Positions 56,076-63,944 of a stretch of DNA of 64,000 nucleotides are shown one piece after another. The position numbers were made by a program, and so were the translations under genes. The DNA lies in assembly GCF_900112005.1 (NCBI RefSeq), contig NZ_FOKK01000011.1:102637-166636 (forward strand), read 5' to 3'. The notes beneath the pieces were generated by a model that was not told the origin of the DNA, ran no database searches, and worked only from the letters and a program-made list of their open reading frames with translations. Source of the stretch: Algoriphagus aquimarinus. Its GTDB lineage: Bacteria > Bacteroidota > Bacteroidia > Cytophagales > Cyclobacteriaceae. The number at the start of each line of letters is the position of its first letter. Positions within the stretch are counted from its first letter, which is position 1.

Positions 56076-56822
56076 CTAGATTACAGAAAGGATGTAAGCA
56101 GGATTTTGCGATACATCATTGAGGTCATACTGGTTGCCGTTGACTTGGACCAAAAACTCCAATGTCAATGCATAGAAGTAGTTTTCTCCTTCGACATCAG
56201 GTTTGGGAAGAGTCAACGTGACTTCAGGGGCAGTCTGATTATTGATCAGTCTAGGCACTATCGTTGCAATATCCGTATAGAAGGTATTGGCGGTAAAATT
56301 TACCGCAGCTCTTATCAGAGATAGCCTGTAGTGCGTAGACCCCTTTGAATACAGCAGGTATTTGGTAGGCACTAGTTCGGGAATGGTTGCGAAAACCGAT
56401 GTTGCGTCCTCCGAAACCTGTAGCTGCTTTTTCATGACGTTTCCAAATACAGACTTTTCAGAAAACTCAAATCCCTTTAGTAGGCTCATATCACCCAATT
56501 CGAATCTTCGCTCGCCTCTGTCGGAAAGAGGGTCTGACTTGACTACTTTCATTGCGATGGAATACAATCTGTTGTGCAGCTTGCCTCCATTGGACTTTAA
56601 TTCTATTTCCCGGAAAGCATTCTTAAGGAATTTGGCTGCAGTAGCCGCTACTGAGAATTCTTGCATATTTTCCCGAGTACGTTGAAACTTGGGATCATTG
56701 AGAAGGCGCTCTTTACTTACTCCTCCTTTGCGCCTGGCAATAAAATTACCATCGCGGTTTTTGTAGAATGAAAGGTCACCTATGGTGCCTTCCAGCTTAA
56801 TATATCCAGCTTGTTTTGCCAT
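56076..56822 (-). CDS. Conserved Bacteroidetes hypothetical protein (first gene of cassette)
   Basis: The 248-residue protein begins KQAGYIKLEGTIGDLSFYKN and continues DGNFIARRKGGVSKERLLNDP. I recall this opening from uncharacterised proteins widespread in Bacteroidetes, with no known role. No TM or signal. Predominantly beta-strand C-terminal half (LTLPKPDVEGENYFYALTLEF). It leads a tight operon with the DUF5675-like and two small TM genes. Confidence 0.7.
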   Translation of the reverse strand: MAKQAGYIKLEGTIGDLSFYKNRDGNFIARRKGGVSKERLLNDPKFQRTRENMQEFSVAATAAKFLKNAFREIELKSNGGKLHNRLYSIAMKVVKSDPLSDRGERRFELGDMSLLKGFEFSEKSVFGNVMKKQLQVSEDATSVFATIPELVPTKYLLYSKGSTHYRLSLIRAAVNFTANTFYTDIATIVPRLINNQTAPEVTLTLPKPDVEGENYFYALTLEFLVQVNGNQYDLNDVSQNPAYILSVI

Positions 56823-56987
56823 GTGTTCTTTGATTTAATTGTGAAACATGGACGAAATCTGGAGGTATCTATCTGAAAATCAAAACGAAAGTGGAATCCT
56901 CGGATTCTATGGATTCTGTATACTCTATGGAATGTATGAACAATGTGGAAAATAGAGAATAGCAGGAAAATACGGACAAAACCCCAA

Positions 56988-57057
56988 GTATCATGCGGGT
57001 ATCATGGGGGTATCATGCCTTTATCATGCGGGTATCAATGGGATATCATGCGGGGAG
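56988..57057 (+). repeat. gtatcatgcgg tandem repeat
   Basis: About six imperfect units (tatcatgcggg, tatcatggggg, tatcatgccttt, tatcaatggga) run from 56988 to 57057 in the spacer between the cassette promoter and the T/G array. Confidence 0.6.
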
Positions 57058-57059
57058 TG

Positions 57060-57240
57060 ACCCGCGAGCGCTTCCCGATAGCTATCGCGGAGGGGAGACA
57101 GTTGGGTGTTGGTTGTGGTTGTCCCGATAGCTATCGGGAGTTGTTGGGTGTTAGTTGTGGGTTGTTGGGTGTTAGTTATTGGTTGTTGGTTGTTGGGTGT
57201 TAGTTGTGGGTTGTTGGTTGTGGGTTGTTGGTTGGTTCAG
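57060..57240 (+). repeat. T/G array 10 containing the tcccgatagctatcggga palindrome
   Basis: cttcccgatagctatcgcgg (57070) leads to T/G units from 57102, interrupted by a palindrome at 57122-57139. The 29-bp stretch 57119-57147 is identical to 62945-62973 downstream of the LanB locus. Confidence 0.8.
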
Positions 57241-57284
57241 CCACGCCAGGATTTGGATGTAGAGAATTTAAAATGAAGCAAGTT

Positions 57285-57420
57285 GGAATTAAGAAGCCTG
57301 CCGTAGAGCCAGTCCCGATTCTTTCTGGATAGGCTTCGTTTGTAGCTCCGCTACGGTGCACAGGCGAGGAATGGAAACGAATCCATATGGAAAAATGGTC
57401 TGTGTTGGCATCCCCACCTC
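57285..57420 (+). repeat. Degenerate module A
   Basis: aagcctgccgtag, taggcttcgtttgtagc and gaggaatggaaacgaa follow the order of module A without the central palindromes. It ends about 175 bp before the LanB start. Confidence 0.5.
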
Positions 57421-57593
57421 TTCCCGATAGCTTTGAAGGAGGGGAGAACGGACAATATTGTTTCAGTTTGGTTTTTAGAGTGGTTAAAAATTAGGCTATG
57501 TTACTTTTTAAAGTGTCTGTAACATAAGGAGAGGCGTCTATGTGATTTTCTTGAAAAGGATGATAAAAGCGAATAAAATAGAATCAAAAATCT

Positions 57594-60203
57594 ATGAATT
57601 TTCTATTCCGCTCCCCATTATTTGACATTGATCCCAATGATGAAAAAGATATTGAAGAAAATTGGGAACAAGTCTTAGAAGCAATCTCTATTTCCTCCAC
57701 AAGTTTATACCAGGAAATTGTCAGGACGGCGTATAGAAATCTCAGTCCCCAGTTAAAAAAGAAGGTATACAAGTATATTTTAAGGGGAAGATTCAGAGCT
57801 ACCCCTTTCGGTAATTTTGCAGCAGTAGGTATAGGTGAGTTCAGTGATTACCCTAATTACAATTTAGATTTACGAGAAACTTCGGCACTACCCTCTTCAA
57901 GCAATACAAAAAAGGAGACCAGTTCTGCTACTACAAGTATTGAGTATTTTTATCTGGCTGAGGAGTGTTATGAAAAATGGGGAAGAATGCATTTCCTCTC
58001 CTACCTCCAAGAGCAGCAACACTGGGGACTTGTCAGTTTACCTCATACCAAATTATTAGAACTGGTTAAAGAGAAACTCAAAAAGCACAAAGCCATCACT
58101 TTCAAAGAATTCAATGGATGGTTTGAAAAACCTGAAAAAGAATTTGCAAAAGAGGTATGGGGGAAATTATTAGATCTCGGGATTCTAAATTCTGAAGCTA
58201 GGGTAAATTCTAGTAAGGAAAATTGGACACCAAGTATTGATCTAGTTTTCAACGAGAGCATCAGCATACCAAACAGTGTATTAATAACAATCGAGGATTT
58301 TGTGCAAAATGCTGGGCATTTATTTATTCCATCAGACAGTCCTTACTTAGATTCCTTAAAGGTTTGGTTTATTGACAAGTACGATGATCGTTTCCCAGCT
58401 CTAACGTTACTTTTAAAGGAATTTGAATTTATCAACAGTGCATTTCTAGGACATTCAAAAATCAGAAATGAAAGTGAAAGCTATTTTGATTTTCATCTCA
58501 ATTTGGCCTCTACAGAAAATGTAGATTTAAAGGCTATCATTCCTCCCAAAAGCCTTGAAGGAAGTATTTTTGACTTACAATTAGTTTTCAAGTTAGATGA
58601 ACAAAACACCATTCTAGTCGAGAATACGGTTTGTAATCGTCCTTTTGTCTATTTCGGTAGGTTTAATAGGGAAAAGCGTTTTTTTGATGAGGAGAAAAAA
58701 ATCAAAGAGGCTATATACCAAGGGAATAGTGTAGTGTATGCAGAGCTGAGGCTATTTGAAACCGAATCTATAGGATCAATTTGTCATACTGAACAGCTCT
58801 TTGAATACTATATCACTCCTATTAAAGACTTCAGTCCATATGCAATTCAATTAGAAGACATTGAAATAGGACTAAGGGAGGATAGATTTATTCTGGTTCT
58901 CAAAGAGAGTGGAAAAAGAATAATTCCCGTAGTAACCCACCCCCTAAATGGTAAAGAAATCAGTCATCCTTTGATGCGACTGTTGTGGGAACTTGACCAT
59001 GCTAATCCATATAGATTATTTACTTATAGCTATTCAAAATACCAGGAAAATAAATTCACCCCACAGTTAAATTGGGGTGAGATAATATTACAACCACGAA
59101 AATGGACAGTTATTTATTCAAGTTTCAATAGTAAAGATGATTTTAACCTGTGGGCTAAAAAGAACAATATCCCCAACCCGATCCTAGTGGGCTATATGGA
59201 TAGGGAGTTGCTTTTAAATTGGAATAATGATGTAGATATAGAGATCCTGTGGGCTGAGCTAGGTAAATGGAAGAAAGTTACTTTGAGCGATCCGATTTGG
59301 ATCAGAAGTACAGGGTATAGGTCGGGTAAAAATAAACCTATCTATCCTCAGTTTGTATACCATCATTCAAAGCCAAAGAAGGAGCAGGATATTTTTCAGT
59401 TTGTGAATTCGATAGGACGTAGAGCATCTGATTGCTTATACCTGCTATTTCGAATTCCAGAAGACGAATGTCTTGAATTTCTGAATTACCTATTCTGTCA
59501 GGAGGTAATGTATGTATTGAATAAGCAAGCAATTGTATGGTACTATTTAGTTTATCCTAGCCTGAATGACATGCAAGTTAGGGTGCGCTTTTTAAACCTA
59601 AATCAAAGCCAAAAAAATGTACTAATGACACTTGTAGCCAAAAAATCAGATGAATCTATTTTCCAGTATGAATTCCGCGATTATTACCCAGAAATCAAAA
59701 AGTATGGGTTAAAGGATTTTGTCAAATCTGAGAGAATTTTTAATCTGGAATCCTCTTTTTTAATGAATATAGATGGCAAGGACAGTGAAAAGGCACTTTT
59801 TCTTGACAGAGGCCAGAAGCTGGAGCTAATAAGTTGTCTATGGATGACGGTTATATCGCGGGTGAAATTAGTTTCGCCATTCTTTGAGTATGTGAAAAAA
59901 AAGATAAAATCCAGTTCAGTAAGTGAGTTAAAAAACGTCAGAAATGTATGGGCAAGCGTACCTACTCCACAAGACTTGGAAGTACCTTATTTAAACTGGA
60001 TGGAAAACTATACAGAATTAATCTCATCCCATTCCTACATGAGTACTGATGGTAAGGTCTTTCCATTCATCTCAAACCATATCCACATGCAGATTAATCG
60101 ATTTTTTCCAACTGAAAGAAAAACCATGGAAGACCTAGTTTATTATGTGTTATACAAGAAGTTGGGAAAGGCTATATATAGTGGGGAAAAAGATGGAGAC
60201 TAG
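57594..60203 (+). CDS. Full-length lantibiotic dehydratase (LanB-like)
   Basis: The 869-residue protein starts NFLFRSPLFDID, like other LanB N-termini. The glutamylation-domain signature R64-x-R66-x-R68-A-T-P-F-G is at 64-73. A C-terminal elimination (SpaB_C/thiopeptide-type) domain begins near residue 648 with the Arg motif VRVRF; DYYPEIKKYGLKDF matches the E-x-x-RYGG block, and HIHMQINR at 829-836 matches the conserved His-x-x-Asn-Arg motif. Both halves are therefore present in one chain, though it is shorter than NisB (about 990). It would dehydrate Ser/Thr in a peptide using glutamyl-tRNA. No LanC, LanT or protease is adjacent; a LytTR system converges on it. Confidence 0.88.
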   Translation: MNFLFRSPLFDIDPNDEKDIEENWEQVLEAISISSTSLYQEIVRTAYRNLSPQLKKKVYKYILRGRFRATPFGNFAAVGIGEFSDYPNYNLDLRETSALPSSSNTKKETSSATTSIEYFYLAEECYEKWGRMHFLSYLQEQQHWGLVSLPHTKLLELVKEKLKKHKAITFKEFNGWFEKPEKEFAKEVWGKLLDLGILNSEARVNSSKENWTPSIDLVFNESISIPNSVLITIEDFVQNAGHLFIPSDSPYLDSLKVWFIDKYDDRFPALTLLLKEFEFINSAFLGHSKIRNESESYFDFHLNLASTENVDLKAIIPPKSLEGSIFDLQLVFKLDEQNTILVENTVCNRPFVYFGRFNREKRFFDEEKKIKEAIYQGNSVVYAELRLFETESIGSICHTEQLFEYYITPIKDFSPYAIQLEDIEIGLREDRFILVLKESGKRIIPVVTHPLNGKEISHPLMRLLWELDHANPYRLFTYSYSKYQENKFTPQLNWGEIILQPRKWTVIYSSFNSKDDFNLWAKKNNIPNPILVGYMDRELLLNWNNDVDIEILWAELGKWKKVTLSDPIWIRSTGYRSGKNKPIYPQFVYHHSKPKKEQDIFQFVNSIGRRASDCLYLLFRIPEDECLEFLNYLFCQEVMYVLNKQAIVWYYLVYPSLNDMQVRVRFLNLNQSQKNVLMTLVAKKSDESIFQYEFRDYYPEIKKYGLKDFVKSERIFNLESSFLMNIDGKDSEKALFLDRGQKLELISCLWMTVISRVKLVSPFFEYVKKKIKSSSVSELKNVRNVWASVPTPQDLEVPYLNWMENYTELISSHSYMSTDGKVFPFISNHIHMQINRFFPTERKTMEDLVYYVLYKKLGKAIYSGEKDGD

Positions 60204-60230
60204 GTAATAGTTGTTGGATATGGGATTGAA

Positions 60231-60959
60231 TCAAACAACTGTCTTAGTGTGGAGATAGGTAGTAAATTCCTTTCTAAACTCCTTACCAATAGGGATTTTA
60301 TGACCTTTCTCCATGTAGCAGTATGCTTGATCGAGTGCTTTTATTTTCAAGTAATTGACAGCATATGAGCGGTGGACTCTGACTAAAAAAGGTCGATTCA
60401 CTTTTTCCAAAGAGGAAGAGAATTTACTTCTAGTTTTAATTTCGTCTCCGGAATCCAGAAAAATTAAAGTGAATACGTCCTGTTGCTCCATGAACTGTAT
60501 TTCGCGGGGTCTAAGCATAACATGCTTTAGATCAGTCTGTTGTTTGATTAGTATGATATCCTCATCGATATTAGCATTTGAAGTTGAAGATTTATCAATG
60601 GACATCTTTGCTTTGTAGAGTGCTTCGGATACATCAAAAAACTTTGGTGGTTTAAGTAAGTAATCGACGGCATTAACCTTAAAGCTATCTACCCCATATT
60701 TATCATAGACAGAGCAGAAGATTATAGGGATGTTTAAATGGGAGATTTTTTTGGCTAATTCCAGTCCAGATAAACCTGGCATTTTTATGTCTGTAATGAG
60801 GATATCAATACGTTGATTCAAAGCTTCGCTTAATGCCCAGAAAGGGTCATCTGTTGAAAATTGGATTGCAAATCCGGGGATTCCAGAAATGTGCTCAGCC
60901 AAGATTACTCTTGGCCCCAATTCATCGTCTAGTATGCCAATTTGTAAAATTTCCTTCAT
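60231..60959 (-). CDS. LytTR-family response regulator
   Basis: From the ATG at 60959 (KEILQIGILDDE) the product is 242 residues: receiver (1-120; DILITDIKMPG phospho-site, VNAVDYLLKPP) and LytTR DNA-binding domain (about 145-242; VMLRPREIQFMEQQDVFTLI, VRVHRSYAVN). It overlaps the kinase gene 3' end by 38 bp and converges with lanB, leaving 27 bp between stops. Confidence 0.92.
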   Translation of the reverse strand: MKEILQIGILDDELGPRVILAEHISGIPGFAIQFSTDDPFWALSEALNQRIDILITDIKMPGLSGLELAKKISHLNIPIIFCSVYDKYGVDSFKVNAVDYLLKPPKFFDVSEALYKAKMSIDKSSTSNANIDEDIILIKQQTDLKHVMLRPREIQFMEQQDVFTLIFLDSGDEIKTRSKFSSSLEKVNRPFLVRVHRSYAVNYLKIKALDQAYCYMEKGHKIPIGKEFRKEFTTYLHTKTVV

Positions 60960-62040
60960 ATTCAATGTATAAAAAGAGGTTGAATTCAGATGTATTTTCT
61001 GATATAAAGAGTTTATAATGATCCCTAAAATGAAAGTTTAAAATTCTATCTACCGTAGGTATCCCGAATTTAGTTGAGCTTTTATTAACTGATAATTCCG
61101 GGGAGTTGATAAGGGAAAATGCAAATACTATCATTCCATTTTGAAGAGGTTTGATTTTCATGGTAAGCATACATGGAAAATCGGCATGAAAGCAATTACC
61201 ATGTTTGAAGACGTTTTCAAGAAACGTCATCAAAGTCCATTTTGGAATTGGGAGATTGCTGACTTGAGCATGGTTAAAGTCCTTTACAACCAAGAAATTG
61301 AGTTTGGTGTCAAATCGTTGTTTTTGGCAGAGGATATAGCTTTCAATAGCCAGAATTTCTTCAGAGAGAAAGTTTGATTCCTTGGGCTTTTTATAGCTGT
61401 AAGAAAGGACTGCAGTAAAATGCGTAAGATCATCAAATAGTGATTTTGACAAGTGAAGAATTGAAGCTGCAAAATCACTTACAAGATTGAGGACAAAATG
61501 AGGGCTTAGTTGTAAGGAATTGTGTTCGACTTGAAGTTTTTCAAATTCTAATTCTAGTTTATACTTATCAGTTTCCAGTTTGATAATAAAAAAGAAGGCC
61601 CAAATTATCGTAATAAATAGTAGGAACTTGAAAATTCTAACCAATTCAATTATCACGAAGCTGGAAATTGAGGTGCTTTGAAATTCCTCTGGCCCTAGAA
61701 GAAAATATTTAATCAAAAGGAAGATAAGAAAGCCTAAAAGGAAGATAATTACCTGGAGCCTCCATTTTTTCAAATAGACTAAGTTTGGCAGGAAAACGAA
61801 AAACCAAAATTGGTTAAACACACCACCTGCGAAATAATTCAGCGCAATAATTTTTATGAAAGTGAATGACATATTAGATGTGAATCTAACCAGTATATCA
61901 AGTCCCAAATAGGCAGTCCACAGTATCCAAATGAATGATACAGGATGACTATTTATCTTATTAAATAATCTTTCTACATCAAAACGGCTGTTGTTGGTGA
62001 TAGTTTCTTGATTAAGAAACTGTCGTAGGATAGTTTTCAT
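60922..62040 (-). CDS. LytS-like sensor histidine kinase with altered ATP lid
   Basis: From the ATG at 62040 (KTILRQFLN) the product is 372 residues: about four TMs (residues 35-155) and a His_kinase domain with LQLSPHFVLNLVSDF (His181) and N-box LENVFKHG. The glycine box is weak (STKFGIPTVDRIL instead of GxGIGLxNvrxRL). It probably senses a membrane or extracellular cue and signals to the overlapping LytTR regulator. An upstream start would add 20 residues and overlap the candidate precursor ORF. Confidence 0.88.
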   Translation of the reverse strand: MKTILRQFLNQETITNNSRFDVERLFNKINSHPVSFIWILWTAYLGLDILVRFTSNMSFTFIKIIALNYFAGGVFNQFWFFVFLPNLVYLKKWRLQVIIFLLGFLIFLLIKYFLLGPEEFQSTSISSFVIIELVRIFKFLLFITIIWAFFFIIKLETDKYKLELEFEKLQVEHNSLQLSPHFVLNLVSDFAASILHLSKSLFDDLTHFTAVLSYSYKKPKESNFLSEEILAIESYILCQKQRFDTKLNFLVVKDFNHAQVSNLPIPKWTLMTFLENVFKHGNCFHADFPCMLTMKIKPLQNGMIVFAFSLINSPELSVNKSSTKFGIPTVDRILNFHFRDHYKLFISENTSEFNLFLYIEYEGNFTNWHTRR

Positions 62041-62060
62041 ATTCACAAACCCCGATAAAC

Positions 62061-62207
62061 ATGATAAAAATAACTGAATGCAATCTTTTTGGACAGGCAC
62101 TTTTACACAGCAAGGTGAAGCTTCTAAATAATCCCCAAAAGAGTGGGAGAAAAGTAGAAACCACCAGCTTCACGAGTGAGTGTTCAACTACTATTACAAG
62201 TTTTTAA
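62061..62207 (+). CDS. Candidate LanB substrate: 48-aa Ser/Thr/Cys-rich ORF
   Basis: An ATG at 62061 opens a 48-codon frame that ends at TAA 62205-62207. The C-terminal 16 residues ETTSFTSECSTTITSF contain ten Ser/Thr and one Cys, preceded by a basic/hydrophilic segment (HSKVKLLNNPQKSGRKV) that could act as a leader. No GG motif and no known leader family is recognisable. A terminator 140 bp downstream fits a plus-strand transcript. It is divergent from the kinase, starting 20 bp from it, so a promoter would lie inside the kinase start. Composition makes a lanthipeptide-like substrate plausible, not proven. Confidence 0.35.
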   Translation: MIKITECNLFGQALLHSKVKLLNNPQKSGRKVETTSFTSECSTTITSF

Positions 62208-62343
62208 AATAAGTACATCTTTAAAAGCATCCCTGATATCTGGAAATTGAAAGGATGCTATAAGATCAAATAAAAGTATCCCTATACTGCTGACCAAAAG
62301 CAACTAACCGGATCGTCAATCCGGCGGAGAAAAGCTCCAAAGT

Positions 62344-62376
62344 AAGGATCTGTATAAATTCAGATCCTTTTTTTTT
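62344..62376 (+). terminator. Strong plus-strand terminator
   Basis: The 9-bp stem aaggatctg / cagatcctt is followed by a run of nine T residues. It is preceded by a ccggat/atccgg hairpin (62308-62324). It supports plus-strand transcription from the small ORF; its T-run overlaps the stop of the convergent HTH gene. Confidence 0.85.
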
Positions 62377-62578
62377 AGCGTTTCTTAAATAAAATATCTG
62401 TCAACTCTTTGACGGGGATACGATGAAAATCGGCGAATTCCTGAATTGTAAGCAGATTATGCTTTGCCTTCCCTACTCCCTCCTTTACTTGCTTTAAAAC
62501 TTTATAAGCATATGACTTACTTCGACCTGTAAAATTCATAATATCCTGAGCATAGATAATAATTCTATCGTTCAGCAT
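62375..62578 (-). CDS. Small helix-turn-helix DNA-binding protein
   Basis: A 67-residue basic protein (IIIYAQDIMNFTGRSKSYAYKVLKQVK; LLTIQEFADFHRIPVKEL) resembles excisionase/MerR-like small regulators of mobile elements in Bacteroidetes. It lies at the right end of the LanB island, supporting a mobile origin. No integrase is seen. Confidence 0.7.
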   Translation of the reverse strand: MLNDRIIIYAQDIMNFTGRSKSYAYKVLKQVKEGVGKAKHNLLTIQEFADFHRIPVKELTDILFKKR

Positions 62579-62779
62579 TTATGGAAAACATAATAAACGG
62601 CTAAAGCATCCATGGTTGCTTAGGCCAAACGGTTACACTCGCAGCGGGAAAATTACATGTAATAAGATAAATATAGTTTCAAATAATTAAATTCCAAACA
62701 AACGCTGCTTTTTTTTCATACAATAATTAATTGTTACAATCTGGTTACTAGTAGGTTATGGTTGATTCCGCCATGGAGA

Positions 62780-62975
62780 ACAGGGGTTGGTGACCCCCTA
62801 CCCGACCCCCGACCCCTAAAGGGGAGCCAGTGATGGGAATTAGGTGTTGTGGGTTGATGGTTGTTGGTTGTTGGTTGTTGGTTGTTGGTTATTAGTTGTT
62901 GGTTGTTGGTTGTTGATTGTTGGTTATTAGTTGTTGGTTGTTGATTGTCCCGATAGCTATCGGGAGTTGTTGGTT
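62780..62975 (+). repeat. T/G array 11 with the tcccgatagctatcggga palindrome
   Basis: gacccccgacccctaaaggg (62797) precedes ggttgttggtt units from 62842. The palindrome at 62948-62965 lies in the 29-bp copy 62945-62973 identical to 57119-57147. The surrounding spacer 62579-63144 shows no gene. Confidence 0.8.
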
Positions 62976-63144
62976 CCACCACTGGGGATAAGTGTGTTTA
63001 CGTCATTAATAGTGTTGTCTGCGCTATCAATTAGGAAGTTTTCTCTATTGTTATTGAAATTTGAGCAGGAATAAAGCAGGAATATGAATGTTTATGTTTC
63101 GGCTTATTGTAAGCTAAGTATAAGGGTCAATAAAGGGGAAGGAT

Positions 63145-63480
63145 ATGAGGGGAAGAGACAACATTGCTACATCAGCTTTACTATTTGTTTTTTTATATAC
63201 AGGAATTGATAAGCTCCTAAGTCTTGAATCTAGGTGCCAAGCATTCTACCTCTACACCTCACCCCAACTCCCGATACGCTTCGCTTATCGGGACAGGCTC
63301 TTACCTCACCCCAACCCTCTCCTAGAGGAGAGGGAGTTAGTCAGTACTAAACAAAACGTTACGATTATGAACAGAATCTTAAGTACCATACTACCTCACC
63401 CCAGCTCCCGATACGCTTCGCTATACGGGACAGGCTCTCTCCTTAAGGAGAGGGAGCTTGTCAGTGCTAACTAAGATGAT
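63145..63480 (+). pseudogene. Serially broken MauE-like gene starts interrupted by hairpin inserts
   Basis: 63145-63256 encodes an N-terminal piece (LLFVFLYTGIDKLLSLESRCQAF) similar to the start of the intact gene at 63481 (LLWTYTGLDKLIRFSESRKAF). It then runs into a cctcaccccaactcccgata insert (63257-63350) with a cccgata/tatcggg hairpin. A 31-bp copy of the intact gene's start (63363-63393) is followed by a second related insert (63394-63470). The single frame through this region is not a real protein. Confidence 0.7.
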
Positions 63481-63876
63481 ATGATTATGAACAGAATCTT
63501 AAGTACCATACTAATACTCCTCTGGACCTATACGGGTCTGGATAAGTTGATCCGATTTTCAGAAAGCAGAAAAGCATTTCATAACCAGACGTTTCCGGGA
63601 GAGTTGGCGGAGGTGCTGGCCTATGCAATACCGATAACTGAGTTGCTGCTTGCCCTGCTCCTGCTCTTTGCAGTTACTCGATGGTGGGGATACCTAGGAA
63701 GCATTTTGCTGCTGACGGTATTTACTACTTATGTGGGACTGATTTGGGTGGGAGCTTTTCCTAGAGTGCCGTGCAATTGTGCGGGGATACTGGAGAGTCT
63801 GGGTTGGGCGGAGCACTTCTGGATGAATTTGGGGTTTATAGGCGTGGCGGTTGCTGGTATTCGATTGGAAGATTGA
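63481..63876 (+). CDS. MauE/DoxX-family redox-associated membrane protein
   Basis: The 131-residue protein has four TMs: TYTGLDKLIRF after TM1, AIPITELLLALLLLFAV, and FPRVPCNCAGILESLGWAEHFWMNLGF with the CxC typical of Bacteroidetes MauE-like proteins. The conserved Cys pair suggests a thiol-redox role in the membrane. The ATG at 63487 may be the true start, since the duplicated upstream piece aligns there. Confidence 0.88.
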   Translation: MIMNRILSTILILLWTYTGLDKLIRFSESRKAFHNQTFPGELAEVLAYAIPITELLLALLLLFAVTRWWGYLGSILLLTVFTTYVGLIWVGAFPRVPCNCAGILESLGWAEHFWMNLGFIGVAVAGIRLED

Positions 63877-63944
63877 CCCCCGACCCCTAAAGGGGAGAAT
63901 GGAGTTTGACTTGTCCTAGAATAGGTTTACACAAAACGTAAACT

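Noticed and set aside
60204..60230. Terminator between lanB and the response regulator
   Set aside because: agttgtt/aacaact could pair weakly but has a long loop and no T-run, so it was not listed.
63145..63474. 109-codon plus-strand frame
   Set aside because: It runs through two hairpin inserts and a partial duplicate of the MauE start; best read as a broken gene.
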